From contig DCMF01000123.1 in assembly GCA_002321305.1 (NCBI GenBank), positions 1 to 15,671 of the forward strand: a DNA stretch of 15,671 nt, read 5' to 3'. The position numbers and the translations under genes are program-made. Shown here piece after piece: positions 1-6,614 of this stretch. This DNA is from Verrucomicrobia bacterium UBA1629 (GTDB lineage: Bacteria; Verrucomicrobiota; Kiritimatiellia; RFP12; UBA1067). The notes under the pieces are model-generated. The model was not told where the DNA came from, made no database searches, and saw only the letters and a program-made list of their open reading frames with translations. Positions within the stretch are counted from its first letter, which is position 1; each line of letters begins with the position of its first letter.

Positions 1-144
1 CGGTGCGATCTCGCGGGTCAGCGATGGCATCCCGAGTCGTCGCAGAAAGTCCTCTGGATACGGGCGGCGGTGCAGGACGGCCTGCACGACACCTACTGGC
101 GCGAGCGATCCATGCTCAAGACGGCGGCGCAGACGGCGGCATGA
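1..144 (+). CDS. C-terminal end of a possible transposase (partial)
   Basis: Frame 1 is open from the first base of the window to a TGA at 142-144, giving 47 codons that look like the tail of a larger protein cut off by the window edge. The segment has the pattern G-x-R-W, then Q-K-V-L-W-I-R-A, then D-G, then D-x-Y-W, followed by a basic tail. This resembles the C-terminal ends of ISKra4-type and related transposases, where a G-x-R-W motif precedes a final helix and a W-containing tail. It is the only plausible plus-strand coding segment in the window and faces the last gene of the minus-strand operon head to tail (convergent). The family assignment is from memory of the motif pattern only. 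It could instead be the end of an unrelated protein. Confidence 0.4.
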   Translation, partial: RCDLAGQRWHPESSQKVLWIRAAVQDGLHDTYWRERSMLKTAAQTAA

Positions 145-173
145 GCAACTTCCACGGCCAATGTCACTTTCTT

Positions 174-204
174 GTCATACACCCATCAATGGGGGCGAAA
201 TGAC
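174..204. repeat. small nested inverted repeat between convergent genes
   Basis: GTCAT at 174-178 matches ATGAC at 200-204, and inside it CCCAT at 182-186 pairs with ATGGG at 189-193 around a 2-nt loop. It sits between the convergent ends of the transposase-like fragment and the YihY gene. It could be a weak bidirectional terminator or part of an insertion-sequence end. No T-run follows on either strand, so the role is open. The rest of 145-230 shows nothing else. Confidence 0.3.
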
Positions 205-230
205 GGGGGACGAAAGGACGCCAAAATCCC

Positions 231-1169
231 TCACCGGCCCTCGAACTCCCGAACCATGCACGCGCCGACGAGGACAATCTGCCAGCTCATGTAGAGCCAC
301 GCGAGGACGATCGGCAGGAACGCGAACGAGCCGTACAGCGCGGACGACTTGGCGATGCCGACCTGCGCGACCGCGCAGAGCTTGAGCCAGCCGCCGAAGA
401 GAACCGCCGTCACGAGCCCGCCCCGCCATGCATGGCGGAAGCTTACGGCGCAGTTCGGCACGACCCAGAAGAAGAAGCCGAACGTGAGCGACGCCATGCC
501 GAGCGTGAACGCGAGGCCGAAGAGGCGCGAGTCGAGGATGCCGATCAGCCCGTCGGACACCCATTTCGTGAGCCACAGCCGCCCCATCGTCGCGACGAGG
601 ATGTCCTTCACGGTGTTGAGGATCGGCAGCGACATCGCCACCGTCGCGAGAATCGGCAGCACGACCATGATGAAGAGGTACAGGTACGCGCGCTTCCAGA
701 CCGGACGCGCCTTCGCGACGCCGAAGATCTCGTTGAAGCTCGTCTCGACGGACGCGAGCGACGAGATGACCGTCCAGAGCAAAAAGCCGAAGCCGATCCA
801 GCCGAACGTGCCGACGTCGAACGCCTCGACGCGCGCGAAGATCTTGTTCGAGATCTCGCGGGCCTCGCGCGCGAACGCCGTGGCGGCGATGCGGTTCCGC
901 TCCCGCTCGTCGGCGTCAGCCGCCGAGAGCAGCGGCAGGTCCGCCTCCCTCCCGTTCTCGATCTCGACGATCAGCGCGTCGATCCGCGCGTTGATCTGGG
1001 CCTTCGCGTAGGCGTCGACCCGGCAGGCCTTCGCCGCGACGAGGATGCAGCAGAGGACGGGTACGACCGCGAGGAGCGAGAAGTACGTCAGCCCCGCCGC
1101 GTGCATCGTGCAGTTGTTGTCCAGAAACCGCCGCACGACACGGCACGCCCAGCCATACGCATCCCTCAT
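231..1169 (-). CDS. YihY/BrkB family inner-membrane protein
   Basis: This 312-aa polytopic membrane protein belongs to the YihY/UPF0761 family (once misnamed ribonuclease BN). What shows it: the N-terminal signature D-N-N-C-x-x-x-A-A-G-L-T-Y-F-S-L-L-A at about 17-34, about six hydrophobic segments (near 24-46, 120-141, 161-184, 216-238, 248-271 and 277-304), and the family's C-terminal A-W-L-Y-M-S-W-Q-I-V-L-x-G-A pattern. Members are typically 280-430 aa, so this one is full length. A soluble, charged loop at about 50-115 interrupts the first two segments. The ATG overlaps the upstream transporter's stop as ATGA (1166-1169), so the two are probably translationally coupled in one operon. The molecular function of the family is not established; a link to envelope transport is only inference. 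Confidence 0.9.
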   Translation of the reverse strand: MRDAYGWACRVVRRFLDNNCTMHAAGLTYFSLLAVVPVLCCILVAAKACRVDAYAKAQINARIDALIVEIENGREADLPLLSAADADERERNRIAATAFAREAREISNKIFARVEAFDVGTFGWIGFGFLLWTVISSLASVETSFNEIFGVAKARPVWKRAYLYLFIMVVLPILATVAMSLPILNTVKDILVATMGRLWLTKWVSDGLIGILDSRLFGLAFTLGMASLTFGFFFWVVPNCAVSFRHAWRGGLVTAVLFGGWLKLCAVAQVGIAKSSALYGSFAFLPIVLAWLYMSWQIVLVGACMVREFEGR

Positions 1170-2002
1170 AGGAACGGCCCCGTCAGAAGCCCCAGCGCGA
1201 CGCCCGTTCCGTAGACCGCCGCGAGAATCGCCAGGTTCTCGCGCAGACTGCGGTTCGTGCGGAAGAGGACGAGCAGCCCCAGCCCAGAGCCCGTGAAGGA
1301 CGACGCCATCAGCGCGCCCGCGCTCATCGCGCCCGAACAGTAGAGTTCCGCGCCCGCCACGGAGACGGCGCAGTTCGGGATGAGGCCAAGCGCGCCCGCC
1401 GCGAGCTCGCCGAGGACCGGCGTGTTGAGGCGAAGCGCCTGGAGGCAGTCTTCGCCGAAGAAATGGAAGCAGAGCTCGAGCGAACCCGAGACGAGGACGA
1501 TGAAGAAGAAGATCTCCGCCGTGTGGATCAGCGCGGGCACAAGGACGCCCCGGTGTTCCCGACAGCCGCAGTGGCTGTGTTCGCAGAGGTCATGGACGCG
1601 CACGGCGCGGCGCTTCGAGCGCACGAACGCCAGCACGCCATCCACCGAAAAGCCGATGACGACCGCCGCCGCGACCTTCAGGAGGACGATGCGCGCGAGG
1701 AGGCCGAGCGGCACCTGCTTCGAGAGCAGGACGGGTATCAGCTCGTCGGACGTCGAGAGGAAGACCGCCAGGAGCGTCCCCGCCGTGACGACGCCGCCCG
1801 CATAGAACGAGGCCGCCGCCGCCGAGACGCCGCACTGGGGAATCGCCCCCGCGAGCGCGCCGACGAGCGGCCCCACAGAACGCGCACGCTCGAGAATCCT
1901 CTCGAGCGCGCCGCCCGCATGCGCTTCGACCGCCTCCAGGACCAGGTAGGTCGCGAAAAGGAACGGAAGCAGCAGCAGGGTCTCTGTGACGAAGTCTATC
2001 AC
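1166..2002 (-). CDS. ArsP_2-type putative 10-TM heavy-metal/manganese exporter
   Basis: A 278-aa very hydrophobic protein matching the putative heavy-metal exporter family (ArsP_2/DUF2899, often annotated as putative manganese transporter or arsenic efflux protein). The protein is internally duplicated: A-G-A-I-P-Q-C-G-V-S at about 51-60 and L-G-L-I-P-N-C-A-V-S at about 205-214 each start a similar hydrophobic half. Between the halves a cytosolic-looking loop (about 137-151) is rich in His and Cys (H-D-L-C-E-H-S-H-C-G-C-R-E-H), a plausible metal-binding element. I chose the GTG at 2002, which overlaps the ferredoxin stop as GTGA. The open frame extends upstream to 2059, but that part is the ferredoxin in another frame. 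The stop overlaps the YihY start. The substrate is not determinable from sequence; Mn or arsenic export is by family analogy only. Confidence 0.8.
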   Translation of the reverse strand: MIDFVTETLLLLPFLFATYLVLEAVEAHAGGALERILERARSVGPLVGALAGAIPQCGVSAAAASFYAGGVVTAGTLLAVFLSTSDELIPVLLSKQVPLGLLARIVLLKVAAAVVIGFSVDGVLAFVRSKRRAVRVHDLCEHSHCGCREHRGVLVPALIHTAEIFFFIVLVSGSLELCFHFFGEDCLQALRLNTPVLGELAAGALGLIPNCAVSVAGAELYCSGAMSAGALMASSFTGSGLGLLVLFRTNRSLRENLAILAAVYGTGVALGLLTGPFL

Positions 2003-2169
2003 GCCGCAGAGATCGCCTCGTTCGGGCACTGCGCCGCGCAGGCGCCGCAGTCGACGCACTTGTCCGGGTCAATCGTGTAGGGCGTACCCTCGGAAATCGC
2101 TTCCGCCGGGCAGGCGTCCTTGCAGCATCCGCATCCGACGCACTTGTCGGCCGCAATCTTGTGAGCCAT
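1999..2169 (-). CDS. 2[4Fe-4S] bacterial-type ferredoxin
   Basis: A 56-aa ferredoxin. It has two classical cluster motifs: C-V-G-C-G-C-C-K-D-A-C-P with cysteines 10, 13, 16 and 20, and C-V-D-C-G-A-C-A-A-Q-C-P with cysteines 38, 41, 44 and 48. The length is normal for clostridial-type ferredoxins, low-potential electron carriers of anaerobic metabolism. The start is well supported: ATG at 2169 follows an AAGGAG Shine-Dalgarno sequence about 9 bases upstream, and a good promoter ends at 2208. It is the first gene of an operon with the ArsP_2-type transporter and the YihY protein; the transporter's GTG overlaps its TGA stop. A ferredoxin coupled to a metal exporter suggests a redox or metal-related role of the operon, but no partner is shown by the sequence. 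Confidence 0.95.
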   Translation of the reverse strand: MAHKIAADKCVGCGCCKDACPAEAISEGTPYTIDPDKCVDCGACAAQCPNEAISAA

Positions 2170-2207
2170 GGTATTTATCTCCTTCGTTATTTGGTTGGAT
2201 GGCGCGT

Positions 2208-2237
2208 ATTATAGCACCTCGCCCCACTGTTAGACAA
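2208..2237 (-). promoter_or_regulatory. promoter of the ferredoxin-transporter-yihY operon
   Basis: On the minus strand there is a -35-like TTGTCT (2237-2232), an 18-base spacer and a perfect -10 TATAAT (2213-2208), followed by ACGCGCC. The expected start of transcription is near 2201, leaving a leader of about 30 nt with the AAGGAG Shine-Dalgarno in front of the ferredoxin ATG. The GC-rich run just after the -10 recurs at other promoters in the window. The stretch 2214-2262 between the TPR gene stop and this promoter shows no terminator-like hairpin with a T-run. Confidence 0.75.
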
Positions 2238-2262
2238 CGGTAATTTAAGGCGCCCTTCTCCG

Positions 2263-3801
2263 TCACGGTTGCGCGAGCGGCGTCAGGACCGGATCCGAAT
2301 AGGGGGCGGACGGATCCATGCGCGCGAACGAGACGTAGCTCGGCGCGCCCCAGCCCGTGCCGGGGTTGCGTCCGACGACCGTGATGTCCACGCGGTTCGT
2401 CGGCGAGAGACCGCGCCGGTTGATCGTCACCTTCGCGACGGACGGCGCCAGCCGCTCGATCTTCACGTCCACGCCCGTCCCGTGCGTCTGCACGAACGCG
2501 AACTCCCGCGCGCCCTTCGCCGTGATCGTGAACGCGCGCGTCTCGGTCTCGGCGCGCAGGACGTAGGCCCACGCGAATGCCGTGCCGTAGGTAAGCTCCG
2601 GCCACGCCGTCTTCTCGGCGATCGGCTCCGGCTGCACGGCGAGGACCGCAAGCGGCGGGATCGCCTCGGCCGTCAGCGCGGACGCCGCCGCCGCGAGCCG
2701 CCGCACCTGCACGCCGTTCGGCGGGAACGCCGTCGGGTGCGCCCGGGCCGTCAGGTAGTCCGTCTCGTTCGTGACGCCGGAAAGCGACTTGCGGATCAGC
2801 GTCTGGATCGTCGGCGCGAGCAGGCTGCGGCGGACGATCTCCGCCTTCACGTTCGGCTTGAGCGCGCGCGACGCCTCCAGCGCGGCGCGCAGGTAGGGGA
2901 GGTCGGAGTAGCTGCGCCCGGCGGTCGTGATCCAGTACGGCGCGAGCGAGGCGAAGACGTCGCCGTTCGTGCCGACGGGCGGCGTGTCCGCGTTCGAGGG
3001 GAAGACCCACGTCTGGTTCGAGAGGTAGAGCTTCGCCATCCGTCCGAGGCTCCCGGCCTCCATCGTCAGCAGCGCACGCGGAATCGACCGCCAGAGGGGC
3101 GAGCCGATGAACGCGCGCGAGGAGTTGCCGAAGACCGGGTAGGGGAAGAGGACGTTCGGCGCGTTGAGGTCCATCTGCCGCGCGCGCCCGTCCCGGTCGA
3201 GGCTGACGGCCGTCAGCCCCGGATAGTTGGTCACGGTCAGGAGCGAATGCCCGCCGTCCCGGTTCATGTAGAGGTCGCCCGTGTTCCCGCCGGCGGACGC
3301 GGGCGCGAGCTTCAGCTGGGCGACGAAGCAGCCGACGTCGAAGTCCCAGCCCAGGTTCTGCTCGCCGAGCGCGATCGGCCGGCCGAAGACGCCCGTCGCG
3401 GGCACGGTCGCGAGCGGCCCCAGCAGGAGCGGGCGCGTCCGCATCTCGCGCGCGTACTCGACGAGCTGCGCGTAGCGGGGGAACTTCGCGAGCCGCCTGA
3501 GGTCGGCGTCCTTCGCGATTTCGTCCGCATCGCGGAAGCCGCAGTCAATCGCCTTCTCGAGCTCGTCGAAGGCCTCTTCCTGCCGCTTCGCGAAGTAGGC
3601 GAGCGAACAGGCGAGGTTGTAGTGCCAGGTCGGGTCGTCCGGCAGGAGCTTGACGCCCTTCCGGCACGTCTCTTCCATCGTCGCGGTATCGCCTTCGCGC
3701 AGCGCGACGGTGAACTGGCGGCGCAGGCGGTCATGCTCCGGGAAGCGCGCGGGGTAGTCCCAGATCGAGAGGACGGCGAGAATCAGGGCGAACGCATTCA
3801 T
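2263..3801 (-). CDS. exported TPR-containing protein of unknown function
   Basis: A 512-aa protein beginning with a short hydrophobic stretch (about 1-13) that may act as a signal peptide or membrane anchor. Residues about 28-110 look like tetratricopeptide repeats: a helix pair ending in L-L-P-D-D-P-T-W-H-Y-N-L-A-C-S-L-A, then A-F-D-E-L-E-K-A-I-D-C-G-F. The remaining 400 residues are Ala/Pro/Thr-rich, predicted mostly beta or loop, and I recognise no catalytic motif. They include G-D-L-Y-M-N-R-D-G-G-H-S-L-L and the end G-T-G-W-G-A-P-S-Y-V-S-F-A-R-M. The start ATG overlaps the stop of the upstream coiled-coil gene (ATGA, 3798-3801), making it the third gene of the GYF operon. The context suggests an envelope-associated complex with the GYF proteins, but this is inference. 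Confidence 0.75.
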   Translation of the reverse strand: MNAFALILAVLSIWDYPARFPEHDRLRRQFTVALREGDTATMEETCRKGVKLLPDDPTWHYNLACSLAYFAKRQEEAFDELEKAIDCGFRDADEIAKDADLRRLAKFPRYAQLVEYAREMRTRPLLLGPLATVPATGVFGRPIALGEQNLGWDFDVGCFVAQLKLAPASAGGNTGDLYMNRDGGHSLLTVTNYPGLTAVSLDRDGRARQMDLNAPNVLFPYPVFGNSSRAFIGSPLWRSIPRALLTMEAGSLGRMAKLYLSNQTWVFPSNADTPPVGTNGDVFASLAPYWITTAGRSYSDLPYLRAALEASRALKPNVKAEIVRRSLLAPTIQTLIRKSLSGVTNETDYLTARAHPTAFPPNGVQVRRLAAAASALTAEAIPPLAVLAVQPEPIAEKTAWPELTYGTAFAWAYVLRAETETRAFTITAKGAREFAFVQTHGTGVDVKIERLAPSVAKVTINRRGLSPTNRVDITVVGRNPGTGWGAPSYVSFARMDPSAPYSDPVLTPLAQP

Positions 3802-5285
3802 TTCTTGAACCTCATCCAGCTGGGGAGCCGCACGAGCTTCGCCTCGCGGCTCTGGTTGGTCTCCATCGACTGCGCCGTGCCGATCGACGGCGACTCGAGC
3901 GTCGCGAGGCGGTTCAGCAGAACCTGCTGGCGCGTCGCCTGCTGGCGGCGGACGTCCTCGCTGTGCTGGCGCTCGGCGACAAGTTCCTTTTCGCGCGTCT
4001 GCAGCTGCTCGCGCAGGGTCTCGACCTCGGCGCGCAGCTGCGTGACGTCCTTCATGTTCTCCGCGAGCCGCGCCTCCTCGGCCTTCCGCTCGCGCAGCTG
4101 CGTCGTGAGTTCGCGCACCTTGGACTCGCCTTCGAGCCGTTCCATCTCGCGCGTCCGGCGCAGGTCGTCCAGCTCCTTGCGCAGCTGCGCCGTGCGCGGG
4201 TCTTCCGGGCGGTCGCGCAGGGCCTTGCGCGTCATGTCCTCGATGTTGGCCCCCGCGCGCTTGAGCATTTCGCGGCGACGCTCCAGCAGATGGTCGGCAC
4301 GTTCGAGATGACGCTGCTTGAACGCCTCGAACTCGCGCTTCTCCGCTTCCAGGATGCGCCCCAGCTCCTCGGCCTCGCCCGTCATGATCGAGTAGACGGC
4401 GGCCTGGATGTCGGCCACTTCGCTCGCGGCCTGCGGCAGGCGGCGCAGCTCGTCTTCAAGCGCATGGACCTGGTCGCGCAGCTTCGCCTCGCGATCCGCC
4501 GCATCCTTCGCCGCGCGTTCGGCCTCCGCCGCCGCACGCGCGGCCTCTTTCGTCACGCGCGCGACTTCCGCCGCCGAGACCTCGACCTGCGTCCGCCGCG
4601 CGGCCGCGTCCTTCAGGGCCGCGTCCAGCCGCGTCTGCAGGTCGCCCGTGTGGCGACGCTCCTCGGCCAGCAGGCCTTCGAGTTCCCTGACGCGCGTCTC
4701 GTCCACGACGACCTTCTCGACCTCGACGATCTTCTCGACGGGAACCTCGACGACCTTCTCGACAACCTTGACCTCAGGTTCTGTCGCGGCCTCAGGCGCG
4801 CCTGGCGCCTCGGCCGGCGGTTCCGGTGCTTCTGCCGGCTCGGGTTCTTCCGCCGCCTTTTCGGCTTCTTCGGCCAGCGGCGCGATTGCGGCCGCCGGCG
4901 CGATGGGTTCTGCCGTCGGCGGCTCCTCCGGCGCTTCTGCCGATTCGGGTTCTGCCGTCGGCGCGTCCGCGCCGACTTCTTTCTCGTTCTCGAACGGCGC
5001 GCGCGTCTCGACGAGCGTCGCCGACGCCGGCAGGCGCCCGCTCGCCAAGAGCGCCTCGGCCGCCGCGCGATGGAACGGCCCGCGCGGGTTCCCGTCGCCC
5101 AAGTCAATCGAGAACCGCAAGTCAAGGAACGGCACGTCCTCCACGCGCCGCCAGGTCTCGTTGTCGCCGGAGACCTCCTGCCCCGGCTGGATGCGCCCCA
5201 GCTTCGCCCACTCGACGAGCCGCGCCTCCGTCTCGGGGCCGAACGTCTCGTCCTGCGTCCGCAGATACCATTTCGCCTCGTTCAT
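3798..5285 (-). CDS. GYF_2-domain protein with long coiled coil
   Basis: A 495-aa protein. Residues 1-50 form a GYF_2-type domain (W-Y-L-R-T near 6-10, F-G-P at 15-17, W-A-K-L-G-R-I near 26-32, W-R-R-V near 45-48). A second, shorter module ends in R-G-P-F-H-R at 68-73. Then comes an Ala/Glu/Pro-rich disordered linker (about 105-170) and a V-V-E-K/V-E-V repeat (about 171-194). From about 197 to 460 the chain is strongly helical with many E, R, L and A residues in heptad order, a long coiled coil. The C-terminus is basic (ending M-R-F-K-K). No transmembrane segment is visible. Its first 100 residues and the V-E-K linker are paralogous to the upstream 189-aa gene. GYF domains bind proline-rich peptides in eukaryotes; the bacterial ligand is unknown. 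It could be a cytoplasmic scaffold. It overlaps both neighbours by ATGA. Confidence 0.8.
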   Translation of the reverse strand: MNEAKWYLRTQDETFGPETEARLVEWAKLGRIQPGQEVSGDNETWRRVEDVPFLDLRFSIDLGDGNPRGPFHRAAAEALLASGRLPASATLVETRAPFENEKEVGADAPTAEPESAEAPEEPPTAEPIAPAAAIAPLAEEAEKAAEEPEPAEAPEPPAEAPGAPEAATEPEVKVVEKVVEVPVEKIVEVEKVVVDETRVRELEGLLAEERRHTGDLQTRLDAALKDAAARRTQVEVSAAEVARVTKEAARAAAEAERAAKDAADREAKLRDQVHALEDELRRLPQAASEVADIQAAVYSIMTGEAEELGRILEAEKREFEAFKQRHLERADHLLERRREMLKRAGANIEDMTRKALRDRPEDPRTAQLRKELDDLRRTREMERLEGESKVRELTTQLRERKAEEARLAENMKDVTQLRAEVETLREQLQTREKELVAERQHSEDVRRQQATRQQVLLNRLATLESPSIGTAQSMETNQSREAKLVRLPSWMRFKK

Positions 5286-5851
5286 CCGTCTTTCCTCCCA
5301 AACAGGCTTTTCGAAAACCCAAAGCGGCGTCCGCGCGCGAGCTCGCGCTGCGCGGCCGCCTCCAGCGCCGCCATGCGGTCGCGGTCAAGGCCGCCGAAGA
5401 GCGAGCCGGGCGCGCGCGGCGGCGGCACCCTGCCCGCCGGCTCGACGACCTCCGGCACGACCAGCTCGGTGCGCGGCGGCGGCGCGACCTCGACGACCTT
5501 CTCCACGATCTTCTCGACGACCTTCACCACCGGCGGCGGATCCTCGTCGATCGCGAACTCGTGCAGGCGGTAGGCCTTCGCCGTCGCGGCGAGCTGCCCG
5601 CCCTTGAAGAGGTTCGAGACGACCTGCCGGTGGAACGGCCCGAAGAACTTGCCGGGCTCGGTCTCGACGAGCCACTTCATCTCCAGCTCGGCCATGAGCT
5701 GCGCCGGCTTCCAGCTGATGCGGTCGGCAGACACGAAACAGGACGGCTCGATGCGGCCGTCCTTCGCCCAGTCGGCCAGCGCGGTGACGTCCGCCGGCCC
5801 GTAGACCTTTCCTTCCTCGGTTCTGACGAACCACTCCCTCGAATCAGACAT
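5282..5851 (-). CDS. GYF_2-domain protein, first gene of the operon
   Basis: A 189-aa protein with a GYF_2-like domain at about 5-52 (W-F-V-R-T, V-Y-G-P, W-A-K-D-G-R-I, W-K-P-A). A related second module covers 60-100 (W-L-V-E-T, F-F-G-P-F-H-R). A linker with P-P-P and the repeat V-V-E-K-I-V-E-K-V-V-E-V follows at about 105-122, then a Pro-rich stretch and a basic C-terminus (R-R-F-G-F-S-K-S-L-F-G-R-K). The two-module N-terminus matches the next gene, so the pair arose by duplication. No signal peptide or membrane segment is visible. The ATG at 5851 has no Shine-Dalgarno. Instead a perfect extended -10 box ends only 7 bases upstream, so the mRNA is probably leaderless. The gene starts 8 bases after the thiE stop, so read-through from the thi operon is also possible. 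Function unknown. Confidence 0.8.
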   Translation of the reverse strand: MSDSREWFVRTEEGKVYGPADVTALADWAKDGRIEPSCFVSADRISWKPAQLMAELEMKWLVETEPGKFFGPFHRQVVSNLFKGGQLAATAKAYRLHEFAIDEDPPPVVKVVEKIVEKVVEVAPPPRTELVVPEVVEPAGRVPPPRAPGSLFGGLDRDRMAALEAAAQRELARGRRFGFSKSLFGRKDG

Positions 5852-5858
5852 GCCCCAT

Positions 5859-5867
5859 ATTATACCA
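5859..5867 (-). promoter_or_regulatory. extended -10 promoter overlapping the thiE stop; likely leaderless
   Basis: TGGTATAAT reads 5867-5859 on the minus strand and contains the TAA stop of thiE (5862-5860) in another register. Seven bases (ATGGGGC) separate the -10 box from the ATG of the GYF gene at 5851, so transcription should begin at or next to the A of the start codon. There is no good -35 at 16-18 bases, which fits an extended -10 promoter. Confidence 0.65.
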
Positions 5868-6498
5868 AACGGGCTTCACGGATAAAAGGGCGCGCCATCA
5901 GGCCCTGTATCTCGCGGATCGCCGCGTAGGGGTCGGACGCGCCGCAGACGGCGCGGACGACCGCGAAACTGCGCGCGCCCGCCGCGAGGACGGACGGCAG
6001 CGTGTCGAGGTTCAGCCCGCCGATGGCCACCGCCGGAAACGGCACGGACGCGATCATGCGCCCCGCCGTCTCGACGCCGAGCGTCGGGTCGGGAACCTTC
6101 TTCGTCGGCGTCGCGAAGACGGGTCCGACGCCGATGTAGTCGGGCCGGACGTCGATCGCGCGCCGCGCCTGTTCGGGGTTGTGCGTCGAAAGCCCGACGA
6201 TCCGCAGCGACGGATAGAGGCGGCGCACGTCAGGGACAGGCATGTCGCCCTGCCCGACATGCACGCCGTCCGCCTCGACTTCCGCCGCGATGGACGGATC
6301 GTCGTTCACGATGAAGAGGGTCTGCGTCCCCGCCGTGATCCGTCGGAGCGCCCGGCCGACCGCGACGATCTCGTCGCGCGGCCTGTCCTTCATGCGCAGC
6401 TGGACGATTCGGACGCCGGCCTTGACCGCCGCCTCGCAGCAGCGCTCGTAGCCGACGACCGGATCGGTCATGACGAGATAGAGTCCAAAATCCTCCAT
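5860..6498 (-). CDS. thiE: thiamine-phosphate synthase
   Basis: A 212-aa TIM-barrel enzyme that joins HMP-pyrophosphate and thiazole phosphate (HET-P or its carboxylated precursor) to give thiamine phosphate in the cytosol. Seen motifs: V-Q-L-R-M-K at 32-37 (family Q-L-R-x-K), I-V-N-D-D at 63-67, D-G-V-H-V-G-Q-G-D-M at 77-86, G-L-S-T-H-N at 102-107, D-Y-I-G-V-G-P-V-F-A-T-P-T-K at 120-133 and A-I-G-G-L at 158-162. The length is normal. I chose the ATG at 6498. In-frame ATGs at 6519 and 6540 would add residues encoded entirely by the tandem repeat, and similarity starts only at the 6498 ATG. A purine-rich GAGGGATGGGGG run ahead of it can serve as Shine-Dalgarno. It lies downstream of thi4 under the TPP riboswitch. 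Confidence 0.93.
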   Translation of the reverse strand: MEDFGLYLVMTDPVVGYERCCEAAVKAGVRIVQLRMKDRPRDEIVAVGRALRRITAGTQTLFIVNDDPSIAAEVEADGVHVGQGDMPVPDVRRLYPSLRIVGLSTHNPEQARRAIDVRPDYIGVGPVFATPTKKVPDPTLGVETAGRMIASVPFPAVAIGGLNLDTLPSVLAAGARSFAVVRAVCGASDPYAAIREIQGLMARPFIREARLV

Positions 6499-6614
6499 CC
6501 CCCATCCCTCACTTCCCATCCCCCACTTCTCATCCCTCACTTCTCATCCCTCACTTCTCATCCCTCACTTCCCATCCCCCATTTCTCACATCTCATCCCT
6601 CACTTCTCACTTCC
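6497..6614. repeat. heptamer-based tandem repeat filling the thi4-thiE gap
   Basis: About 118 bp of imperfect tandem repeat. On the minus strand it alternates heptamers such as GAAGTGA and GGGATGA, giving a 14-bp unit AGAAGTGAGGGATG. Three near-perfect 14-bp units lie at 6531-6572, with degenerate copies on both sides (GGGGGATGGG, GAAATGG). It begins within the last codons of thi4 (the stop TGA belongs to a GAAGTGA unit) and ends exactly at the thiE start (ATG belongs to a GGGATG unit). It is a low-complexity G/A-rich strand with possible effects on thiE translation; the copy number may vary between strains. Confidence 0.9.

Noticed and set aside
2269..5573. Long plus-strand open frames (680 and 536 codons) across the GYF/TPR operon
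   Set aside because: They are antisense shadows of GC-rich minus-strand genes. Their translations are Arg/Ala/Leu-rich with no domain, and the minus-strand genes have coherent domains and exact ATGA overlaps.
6499..6540. N-terminal extension of ThiE starting at the ATGs 6540 or 6519
   Set aside because: The added residues are translations of the tandem repeat and are not part of the family fold. The ATG at 6498 gives a normal-length enzyme.
6490..6614. CRISPR array
   Set aside because: The units are 7/14 bp, directly adjacent and degenerate, with no unique spacers and no cas genes.
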